From contig LR990050.1 of assembly GCA_905147135.1 (NCBI GenBank), positions 1,252,501-1,316,500 on the forward strand: a stretch of DNA of 64,000 bases, written 5' to 3'. This DNA is from Blastobasis lacticolella. Its lineage: Eukaryota > Arthropoda > Insecta > Lepidoptera > Blastobasidae. Made by a program: the position numbers and the translations under genes. Each line of letters starts with the position of its first letter. Position 1 is the stretch's first letter. The notes under the pieces are model-generated. The model did no database searches. It was not told the DNA's origin and was given only the letters and a program-made list of their open reading frames with translations. Below are positions 36,601-48,600 of the stretch, piece after piece.

Positions 36601-39600
36601 GTATGTATAAAAATGATTACAAATACATAATAAATTAGAACTTAAATTCACAACTTCGCTGTGGTCAAAATGAGTGTGTATACAACACAATGTTATCAAG
36701 GACCTGTTACGTTTCAGACAATTCAAAAACGCCGCCGTGTGTACTGAGGAAGACTGCCAAAATAGCCGAGAAGAATTTACAAGACATTGTTGAGTTGACA
36801 GAGAGAGAGAAACTGTATGCTCCTACTGTGGTAAGTTTTGGAAATGTACCTACTAAATTCTTAGTGTTGTAAGGGTTCAAGATTTCACTTAAATAACGCT
36901 ATAAGTACGATATATTATATATGATCAAACGAACTTCGCGAAGTTCGATCGATATTATATGAGTCGCTTCATTCGAAGATATAAGATAATTCACAACGTA
37001 GTCCCTTTAGCCTACAAGGTAGCTTCGCACGTTTATTTAAAGTAAAATCGATTTGTTTTCAATCGATCATTTTTATTTTTTGTCGATCCTACGTATCGAT
37101 ACAGCCAGCCGCCATTTTTACGTCATTCTTTTTAGAGATGCTATGCGAAACTTCCCCACGCCTGGGAATATGGGCGGGCGGGTGTTATATCTTCGAATGA
37201 AGCGACTCATATAATATCGATCGAACTTCGCGAAGTTCGTTTGATCATATATTATATTTCGTCGCTTCATTCTTCAGATATAAGATAATTCACAACGTAG
37301 ATGTTTGGAGAGGGAAGTTTTGCAAATTTTAAACAAAATATTTATTATTCATACATTTTAAACAATGTATTAATTATACGGTATCAACCGTAAATTAAAC
37401 ATATTACATAATGGACACTGTGGTTAATTCATTATTAAGAAAGCAAACTGGTTTAACAAATCGGCCGACATCAGCGATCGGCCTGATATAATATCTGGCG
37501 AAAACGCGATGTGCTGGTCCTTGCGGCCAGCGCATTGCGGGCCCCGCCGCGGAGACGCCGCCGGCCCAGCGCCGGACACCGGACGCCGGGCACACCGAGC
37601 CACAGCACATGGACCCATGACACACTGCTCTCTGTCATCACCCTGCCAATCCATTGGCTAATGGTTTGTCCGTGACTTGTTTATGGTGTGGTTTGCACGA
37701 CAGAAAGAGATACTTAGTATGTGCCAGTACTGAGTTGCTCGATGCTAATCAGATACTCCTCGAGTGTGATGGAAGGGGTTATGCGTAAATTAGGTACGTA
37801 AGAGCCTTGGATACTAGCGACCTGACCCTAATGTTGTAACTAATTATGATTTTAATGCTATTTGAGGTGGTATTAATATTATAATCCTTAAAAGTGATAG
37901 CGTTTGTACCCTGTGTGTGTGGTACACAGGGCCAATATTCCTAATGTTCTGGTTAACTTTTTATTATGTTTTATTTATTCGGACGGGACCGAATTTGAAA
38001 TGTTATATACACTCTCGTGAATTCCAAGTGGCAGTATACTTAGGCACGCTTGGATTGAATTTGAAAGCTCCTTTTAATGATCGTTTAATTCGAACATCCT
38101 AACTGGGACCAAAATGGGATACGGAGCTGAACGATGATTGTTCAAAGTGTCATACGAAGCAATCGTATTAAAACAATTACTTAAAATGTTATCACAAATT
38201 CGTTAGAATCTTCATATGGATCAGTATTATTCTGCAATCAAAATTGCAAATCGAGAGAAGTGCGGCAAGTGAGAATGCATGAGATTAATCGCATCTACTG
38301 CGATAGCCTCCGAGTCCTGTTTGCAGGATAAATAGCGCTCACAGTCGGCATTGACGCGAGACATGAAATCGGTAATCTACCGGTACCTCAGTCATAGTCT
38401 GTCTAAAAGTGTGGACTATCTATCGGTAAGCCGAGTCAGAGAGTTTCCACTCTATGTCCTTTACTCTCTTGAGTCCTCGTCAACCTTAATATCACATAAC
38501 GAAATATGCCGCGCTAGATTCTTTGCATGAAGGTATTCAATACTTCCTTGACAATTTACATAGCTGATAGCTGTGGTGTTATCTACTCGTACCAATATAT
38601 CACAATTATGATCGTATGATGCAACATTTTTAGGTTTAGTAAATCCAGTTAATGGGATACTTGAGTTCTCGTTTACATAATGAAGGCCTGCGGGACAATA
38701 AAGGGCCAATGTTTTGCGCCCATCAATTAAGATCCTCAAAGAACGTAGAACGGGGGGATATTTATGCTAAAGTTTGAGTAGCTATTATATTTTTAAATAC
38801 ATTTCAACAATAGATCAAAAATTTTGTGTGCAATCAGCTGTATTGTAGCGCTAGATAAGCTGCTACTGACAGCGCAATAAGTTGAGCGAACTTATAATGT
38901 GCAACGGGGAAGAGACGAAAATATATACACTGATTGTGCTATAATGTCACTTTTCTCCAGTTAAAAAAAAATTAAGTGAAATTCTCAAAATTAAAACATA
39001 TAAACACTAGAATTTTACACATATTTTTAGGTTGCAAGTTGCGTTTGTTAACGTTGACTATGAATACGAGACATTGAAGTAATCTGGGCCTCGTTAACAT
39101 TGCTTAGACATTCCTCGAAGTCATTGCCAATGCAAATTATATCGTCTAAGTATACTATAGCTATATCGTGCTATAGCACGGATTTTGAGCCTTGAGACCT
39201 TAAGAAGGTGAAGACCTTAGTCGTCACTTTAGTAAACCCTCGCGGGGCAACCGAGATACTAATACGGTAAGGCTGAAAAGTTGTAAATTCTGCCATCGAA
39301 TTAAAGCTTTTATGGTTCACAATTTTAAATTTATCATATTTAAAAATGTGTTTCTTGGAATTTATTTTGAAATGATTCTGTGGTCCGATCGTATATCGTA
39401 TCGGTCGGTATAAATTTATTTGTGATTTTAGATTAATGGTGAATCTTTTTTCCCAATCGGTTTAGGTGCCGGGAATATTTTAGATAAAAATTGATTAGGT
39501 ATGTGGGGCTGCCGCCTGCCCAATGCAAGGTGTTCGGCTGAACACTAAAATCGTACCCGAATCTACTAAAATTTTAATGGACTAGGGGACTCCTTCTTTT

Positions 39601-42600
39601 TGTCAGGAGCAAAAAGTTTGGTATTGGTCAGGAGACAGAATACTTGTCTATACCAGGGGCAACATAGATATTGTGCCACGGACTTATAGAATGGGACTTC
39701 TAAACCGTCCCAAATCAATGCCAACAATTAATTAAAAAATAATTGTACGCGACCAACGTGGCGCACCTGAGTCACTTAGGTGACTATGTAGGTGCGGCTG
39801 CGGGCCGGCGCCGGCGGCTTCCGCGGCGCGGGGAGGCTGCTTGGCCGGCGCTCGCTGCGGATGCCCGGTGACGGCCATTTTCCCGGGCTCGCGTAGGCGA
39901 GCAAAGGGTATGTCGATGGAGCCAATTCCCACACAGTACTTTCGAATAGCGTTTCGTTTCGGTGAGTGTTACGGACGACACTCAAGGACGCCTTATCGTT
40001 AGGCGTTATTATTATCAGTTTTATTCTCGATTTCGAGTCCATACAATAAAGATCGCAAGAGTATGCGGCGAGCGTCACTCAGATATTTGACGGCGATGAA
40101 TATGGTATTCTCCTCGTTGGAGTACGTGTTGCGGCGCAGATGACCGCTTACGAAATTTTATTTTTGTGCCTGGGGTAACTTTATGTTTTCCGGCACTAAA
40201 TAACTCTTAAGGATATTTTCCTTGTAAGGGAGTCACAATAGACTTGTATTATGTATTTTGTTCCCGTGCTCGGGTTCGTTATGGATATTGGCTTCGAGGA
40301 CCCGCACCAGCTGTGGGTCTAACTGTGCGCGGGCGCATCGGACGGCTCCGACGAAGGCTCTTTCGCTACTCTAGCGGCGACGGCAACCTGGGGCAGGTCT
40401 GTTGACGCCTCAGTAGCAAGTAATACCTCTCAGTAATTGCATTCGGAGGTGTGTCGATGTCTAAAACCGCAGACAAATTCATATTATGTCCGTTTTAGAA
40501 CAAACGAGTTTACGAACGAGTGGTCGATTACAACCCCTACTTTACTAGTAGGTACTTAATGCCCCACTGTTTAAAGTATTATTCTCATCGTTCATCGAGT
40601 GTTCATAATATATTAAGGTGTTTGTATTGATCCCCGATCAACGAAAAACCATTCCGAAGATAAAACCACGGATATGTGAACCTCTAAATGATTCTTGATC
40701 ATCAGCAGGTTGAGACACTTGGGATTATTGCACATTGCCTTCGTGATGGTTCACGACCAACCTCCAGGCTCTGTGTCGATACCGTCGTGTTGGTTCTCGA
40801 CCAACATCCAGGTGAATAAGCACATTGCCTTCGTGATGGTTCACGACCAACCTCCAGGCTCTGTGTCGATACCGTCGTGTTGGTTCTCGACCAACATCCA
40901 GGTGAATATGCACATTGCCTTCGTGATGGTTCACGACCAACCTCCAGGCTTTGTGTCGATACCGTCGTGTTGGTTCTCGACCAACATCCAGGTGTATAAT
41001 TTTACCGTCGCGTTGATTCTCGACCAACGTCCAGGTTTTTACCATCGTGTTGACTCACGGCCAACCCCCAGGTTTTACATTGAAGCACTCGATGCATAAA
41101 TTACACGTATCACATTAAGCGAAAATCGCGTAAAATAGAAACTTACTTAGTTTTAATCGGAATCTAAAGTATCTAAAAACCTCGATCATCACCAGCTTGA
41201 GAAAACTAGATTATTGCATATTGCCTTTGTGATGATTCACGACCAACCCCCAGGCGGTGTATGCGTAGTTATTTGATATCGTCGTGTTGATTCTCGACCA
41301 ACCTCCAGATGAAATTTTAATTATATTAATTTTTTATTGTATATACATTAAAGCTAAATCACCGTCGTGTTGACTCACGGCCAACCCCCCGGTTTTGTAT
41401 TAATACACTCAATGCATACATTATAAAAGTAACTACATTCGGCGAAAATATTGTAGGTACTTACATGAATTTTTATCGGAATCTGAACTGGAATCCGAGA
41501 ATATCGCCACTTTGTGACATCGTAGGTTCTTTGCTTTTTCTTTTAAAATACCGAATCTTGTTTTCGGCGCTGCGTTTCTACTTTTGAAATAAAATTTTAA
41601 CAATTTGTTGTGCACCACGTGTGCACGATGTGCTCGCTACCTCGCACGAAAAAGGAATGACGTAAAAATGGCGGCTGGCTGTATCGATACGTAGGATCGA
41701 CAAAAAATAAAAATGATCGATTGAAAACAAATCGATTTTACTTTAAATAAACGTGCGAAGCTACCTTGTAGGCTAAAGGGACTACGTTGTGAATTATCTT
41801 ATATCTGAAGAATGAAGCGACGAAATATAATTAAGTACAGCACCTTAATAGTTCAGTTGAGTACGGTTTATTATTAAGGCCTAATATTTTCGAAAACCTA
41901 TGCTTACATCTTCCTTAGAAGACATCTAAACATCAATAATAGATTGATAGATAATATAATAAATGCAATCAGTAGTACTCTTTTCTAAATTGACGTATTA
42001 TTAACAGGTTGAGCTTATGGAGAAGATAGAGCAGTGTTCAGATACAATATCCAGTTTACAAGAACAAGTCAATACACTGACAACGGAAAGCAAGGAAAAG
42101 GATTCGAAATTAGAGGACATGCGTACGAGGATTACGGAATATGAGCATGAAGTTAAAACTGTGAAATCCGTCAAGGTAACTTCAATTTTTAATAAACAAA
42201 TAACAGTTTCTTTTTTCAAATTTTTCGTAGACTCATTTTAATATATTTAATATTCAAAATATCTTGCAGGAGGAACTGGACAAAACATGTGCAGCGTATA
42301 AAATAGAAATTAACGATTGGGAAGTGCGTCACGAAACTTTAATGAAGAAATCCAAAAGTAGGGAGGAAGAACTTCTTTCACTATTAGCTGAGCAAGCTGA
42401 TTCAAGACCTAAAGCGGTGCCTATTGGCGTACCAAGTAAGTTTATTAATTAGGCAAAACTATACAATAATCTGGACACTGTAATTAATATTATATTCTGA
42501 CCACACAATGTATTATCACACAGGTAAATCAACCTCCAAACCTATTGATCGAGAACTCCTGTTCATGGACATGTCCAAAGACATATCGTTAGTAACCAGT

Positions 42601-45600
42601 GACTCGGATTGCACAATACAGAATGACGATGATCCATCCTCTCAAATACAAGACATTGTCAAAGACATGCAAAATCAGTTAACATGTAAAAATGAATTAA
42701 TAATAGAGCTGGAAGCAAAGCTCTTTGCCCAAACACAAAATATCGAATCTCTTGAAAACACTAGTCATGAATTACAGACCACTATTAATGGCCTCAAAGA
42801 TAAGGTCTTAAATATTGAGAACGAAAACTCCTATCTAAAAAGTCAAACGGAGAATTTAATAACAACCATTGAGAGCCAGAAAGTCACAATTGAAACTGCT
42901 AACAATGATATAAAGTCTTACAGCAGTTTAATACAAGAGCTCCAAATCCAACTAACCAATAAAACTAATTTGTCTGATTGTAATATAAATGAAGGTATGT
43001 TGTATGAAATGCTAGCAAACGAAGAGAAATTCATTGCAAATAATGAGAATATTAGAAATTTAATTCAATTGTTGAAAATTGCTTTAAACACTAAAAATAA
43101 AGAAATTGAAGAATTAAAATTAAACACGCAGAGTAATTCCGAACATAAATCATTAGAGAGGGACTTAAGAGAACAAATTGAAATAAAAGAAAAAGAATTG
43201 AGTATAGTGACTGTAGAAATGAATAGATTGAATGATCAGCTGAGTGAAAGTAATTCAACGATTAAGAAGCTTATTACAGTTGAACAAGAATTAAGTAAAA
43301 AGGCTATTGAGCTAGAAGAACTAAACAATAAATTAGAAATGCAGAGCAATGAAAAACAATCCGTTATTCAAAAATTAAAAGAAGAGAATGAAAATCTTAA
43401 TTTAATTGTATTTGAAAAAGAAAGTATCGAAATTGAATTAACTAGTTCAAATGAGGATTTGACCAAACGAACTGAATTGCTATCTGAGAAAATAAACGAG
43501 TTAGAGAAGAGAGATAATATTAAAATTGAAGAGCTAGTAAGCAAGAATGAGGAATTGAACAAACACACTAAATCGTTGTCTGAAAAAGTAGGCGAGTTGG
43601 AGAAAATAAACAATGAAGAACATATTCAAAATGAGGAATTAGCTAGCAAGAATGAGGAATTGACCAAACAATCCGTTTTGCTGTCTGAAAAAGTAGGTGA
43701 GTTACAGAAAATAAACAATGAAGAAAATATTAAAAATGAGGAATTATCTAGCAAAAATGAGGAATTGACCAAACAAACCGTATTGCTGTCTGAAAAAATA
43801 GGCGAATTGGAAAACATAAACAGTAAAGAAAATATTGAAATTGAGCAATATTTAACAAAAGCTAAATCATCAATTAATAGATTTAACACTGTGTTACAAA
43901 TATTAGACTGCAACTGTATAGATGTCGATTTTCAAGATTTCGAAACGTATTTCAAAGGATTGTTGGACAGTATGGATGCTCTAGAAAAATCAGTTACGAG
44001 CGTAATGGAATTAAATAAATCTTTTAACATTCAAGAAAAAGAAATAACAGAAATGCGATTGGAAATAGAACATCTTAGTAAAGAACGTGTAGACAAAAAT
44101 CAATTATTAGAACAAATTGAAGTAATGAAAGCTGAACTTATTGAGAGTCAAAGAGAACTTGATATGAAGAGTAATGAAATTATCGATTTGGAAACTAAAA
44201 TTAACGATGTCAAAGAAAAGAATGAAAATGTAAGCAATGAACTTCTCGCTAAAGACAATACAATCTCAATTTTACAGGAAAAAGTAACATCTTTATATTC
44301 AGAAATTGAGAATTTATCAAAAGAATCACAAGAATCTTTAACAAAAAAGACCGATGAACTAAAATTAACTCTGAAAGAAAGCACGGAAACATTTTCCAAG
44401 AAACTGATCGACAAAGATTCTGAGATAGATGAATTGAATAACGTAATGAAGGAGGTACGATCGAACTTGGCTGAAAAAACAGAGAATGTAGCAACTTTAA
44501 CCTCGGAAATAGAACATTTGAAAGGAACAATCAACAAAAATCAGCTATATTTTGAAGAAACTTTGATGAATAAAGATAAAGAATTAAATGATATAGTGGA
44601 GCGCATTAGACACACGGAAATAGTATTAGACGAGAAGCGCTCTGAGGTTTCATCTTTAACTGAAAAACTTAATGCAGCTATAGAAAGCCGAGATAACATA
44701 TTAGCCAATATTTTAGAAGAAACAACTAATCTATGGAGGAATGTTAGTATTAGTGATTCAACCCTTGACAATGTAGACTGCGAAAACAGCGGTATTTACG
44801 GCCAAATAATTTCCCTTTTACATAAAATATCCAACAACCATATTGAAATTAAGAATTCTCGAATGGAAGATATTAATGACGCCCTAGCTCAAAGCAAGAT
44901 TGAAATATTAGATTTAACACAAAAAAATAATAACCTATTTAAAGAATTTTCAGAAATAGAGTCGAAAAACCAACTGTTATTAGAAGAATTACAAAAGTTT
45001 AAGTGTCTAAATGAGAATTTGACTGGAAACAACAATGTACTAGATGAATTAAAATTAGAACTGAAGATGAAATACCAAGAAATCGAATCTATGGAACTTA
45101 AAATTAAAGAACTTTCGGAAATAGAGTCTAAAAATAAACAGTTACTAGAAGAATTACAAAACGTCAAGTTCATAAATGAGAATTTGACAGGAACTAACAA
45201 TTTAATAGATGAATTAAAATCAGAATTGAAGATGAAATATCAAGATATCGAATGTATGGAATTTAAAACAAAGGAGTTGAGAGATCAGTTCGCTGAATTT
45301 CAGTCAATAATGAATGATCAGATGGGGGAATTAAAACAAGAAAACGAAAAACTAATTACACTATCATTACGTAAATTCGATGCAGATGCTTTAGAGGAGG
45401 AACAGAGTATTAGTCTTCGTAAATCTAAAGGTAGTTTTGAAACTCAAGCAAAATCGCCTCCATCATTACAATCTATTTGCTGCAATTTATTTATAGATCG
45501 CTTGAAGCCTAGTGAGACAGATATGACCTCGGTTACTGCAACGTTTTCGAAATCTAGCTTGGAAAATCCCAGCTCAGGATCACAATCAGAGTTATGTAAA

Positions 45601-48600
45601 TGTGAGTCGTCGTTACAACTAAAAATGGCTATAGAAGAAAATTATAGGCTTAGTAGTGCGCTCAATAGCTTAGAATCGATTAATCAACATTTAATTAAAG
45701 AACAAGAAGATGTTCGTCAAGAAATCAAATTGCTTCTGGAACCAGCAGAAGAATTGCAAAAAAGACTAGTAAATCATAGAACTAATATTTCGACACTAAC
45801 TGCAACTGCTTATGCTGAAAATAAACTGTTGAAGTCTCAGTTAACAGCTCTCAAGCATTACCATTCTCGATGCATGCATTTGTGTCAACGTGATCTGCCT
45901 ACTTTTAAATGCCAGCTACAGGAACTTATGGCAATTCTTAAATGTAGTGGTGACAGTGACGCTCAAAACACTTGTTTCAAAAGATATTCTTTGCCCGACG
46001 TTTTAGATAGTAACACAACAACAGTGTCGAATCTCAAAAATGAATCCATCTTGGACGGTGACATGTTAATGTTAGACACCAATGTCACTTTGACTACTAC
46101 GGGCGATAACACTCTAATGGGCGCTGATCAAACTTGCTTGGAGATTACTCAGGTTAATTTTGATAATGAAGTTGCAAGTCAAACAAACGTTAACCAAGGA
46201 GTCGATCCATGCATCCTATATTCTCAAATAGAAATTATTACGAAAGATAACCAAAAAATTTACGAGGAATCAGAGCTTTTGAAAGAGGAAAATCGCACAT
46301 TGCGAATACAAATCGATAAAATGAGAGCGAAAAGTCCTATTCCATTAAAAGTGGATGCTGAAATCAGTCCAATAAAACTAAACAAAAATGACAAATCCGA
46401 AATGATGCTTAGCGCTTGTGTGAATTGCGACGTACTTAAGAATGAGCTTGACGCCATAAACACAAAACGACAAGCGGAACTTAACCTTACCATTCAAGAG
46501 TTACATAAAGTACAAAAAGAAAAAAATGAAATTGAGGAGAAATTATCGAATCTCTCTCTAGAAATACCTAACACTGAAGTTTTAGTGCGAAAATTAACTA
46601 TACTAGAAAAAGAATACAACGCTAAGTTACAAGATCTCGCTAAAATAACAACTGATTTGAATAAAAAAAATCAAATAATAAAAGAACTACAAGACGAAAA
46701 TGATAGTCTTTCTACACAAGTGATGGAGGCTATTTCTGAAACCGACGATCTTAAAAAGGAATTGGATTTAATGAAAGATGCAAAATTAGAACTGACTGAA
46801 AAAGTAGAAGAAATGACTCTCTTAACAAAAGAATACAAAGATGTTTCTACCAGCTGCGATGCCGAAAAGCAAAATAAAAGCGATATCATTAGATCGCCTC
46901 ATAGTAAGCAGTCCGTACCATCAAAGCTCAGTAGGAGTCTTAGTGACTCTGATAGTTCTTCGAGATACAACAAGATATGCACATTACAATACGAACTCTT
47001 CGAAAGTAAAGAAGATTGTAAAAAAATAACTGAAGATGTTGCTAGTATAAAAAATCAGTTAGAGTGTAGCAATATGGACAAATCAAACCAAGCTATGGAT
47101 TTAGATGAAAGCATGGGAGAGAGCAATATTTTCAGCTTTACTAAAGATTTTGATAATATTGGACCACAATTGAATAAATTCAATCTAGCTAATATTCCTG
47201 AAGAGCAATTAAAAGACATTTACTCATTGGATAAAATAAACTGCCTCAACTTTTATATTGAAAAGACTGGCAGTGATAAAGAAAATCTCGACAACAATAT
47301 AAATAATTTAGAACTTATGAAAATGTTATATGAATACTTGGAAACCAAACATGGAAATGACATTGAGAATTTATCAAATAAATTAAGAGATTTTGAAGAA
47401 GCGAAAGTCGACCTTCAGTTGCGTTACTCTGACTTATCTGCAGAGTATTCCAAAATTACTAAAGAATTAGATAATAAGGATTACGAACTTAAAAATATTG
47501 CCACATTCACAAACCAGTTAAGAAATACCATTGCAAAGATTAACGAAGAATTGCATAGTAATGCAGGAGATAAAACCTTTTTGACAAACATGTTCAAAGA
47601 AAACATTCTAGAAACCATTGATAGTCAGTTTGGTCTCAATAATACAAATATTTTTGAAGCCATAATAGATATTGTAATAAAGAAACATCAGTATGAACTT
47701 TGCGATATTGTTGATAGTAATACAAGCCTAAAGGAAAAAACAGATAAATTGCTTGCAGAATTTACTGCAGTTAATGAAGAACTAAAATCAGTGAGAACAC
47801 AATTATTGGAAAAAGAGAAGGAGTATGACCTTATAAAAATAAAGAAAGATAAGGTACACGAGGTTTGTAGTGCGGTAACTTTGGATATTGTGAAGAAAGA
47901 GGAAGATCTAAGAAAAACGATAAATTCCGGGTGCAAAAAACTAATGCAATATAACATTTTGGTGCATGAAAACATTGACCTAAACATGCCGATGCATAAA
48001 AATCTTAATGTAATCTTTGAAAACTTAATATATGGTCTTGAAAAGCATCATTCTGTAGCACAAGAAGAAAAGGAGCGACTAATGTTGGAAAATAAAGAAT
48101 CAAATACAGTTATTGAGCAAAAGGAGAAAGACTTAACAGCTCTGAAAGAAGATTTATCGGATACAGATCGTAAACTACAAGAACAAATGTCATTATATGA
48201 TAGGCTTAATTGTATGTACCGCGAACAAATGGAAGAAAACAAAGCTCAAGCGAATGCTATAGATGAACTGAAAACAGAATTGCAGCAAAAAGTAATTAAC
48301 ATTGAGTCCTTACAAGCCCAGCTGCAATCTCAGAGTATATCTAATGAAACAGAAAAGAAACTGCTTGAACTAACTGAAACAGTAATAAAACTAATGGGGG
48401 ATATCGAAAATTTGAAAGCTGTTAATGAAATAATTACTAAGGAGAAAGATGCTTACGCCTTAGAACTTGAAAAGTGTGGTGAAACTATTAGGAAGAACAA
48501 AGTTGAAATGGATAAGATGACTTCCGACATTCTGGTTTTAAGGGAACACGTGAAAGATAACGTAGCAATTATTGAGAAAATGACCACAGAAGCTAAATCG

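Larger units (their letters stand above)
36919..41831 (-). mobile_element. DIRS-like retroelement with ITRs and internal complementary region
   Basis: Read on the minus strand, 5' end at 41831. Left ITR is 41654-41831 and right ITR is 36919-37132; they share about 150 bp of identical inverted sequence. An internal complementary region at 37185-37300 is two halves that abut: 66 bp complementary to the outer right ITR and 50 bp complementary to the outer left ITR. It thus carries the end-to-end junction, as known for DIRS-1. Coding remnants on the minus strand: RT box VYLDD near 39142-39153 (preceded by APRGFTK), RNase H with [14 protein letters not shown] (38461-38739), a frameshifted [11 protein letters not shown] segment near 38400-38450, and [12 protein letters not shown] near 38025-38060 resembling the start of a DIRS tyrosine recombinase. 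Stops and frameshifts make it nonautonomous. No target duplication, as expected. Confidence 0.82.

Noticed and set aside
40695..41099. 134-residue plus frame and 106-residue minus frame with 30-residue repeats
   Set aside because: Both come from the 90-bp period of the hairpin array.
28582..41395. Direct repeats that could suggest CRISPR-like arrays
   Set aside because: The 102-bp units are contiguous with no unique spacers, the 90-bp units likewise, and the window is eukaryotic.
37251..41831. Cut-and-paste DNA transposon with 50-bp TIRs, with a separate MITE at 36919-37250
   Set aside because: My first reading. The ICR geometry, inverted ITRs, DIRS-type RT/RNase H motifs and lack of target duplication fit one DIRS-like element better.
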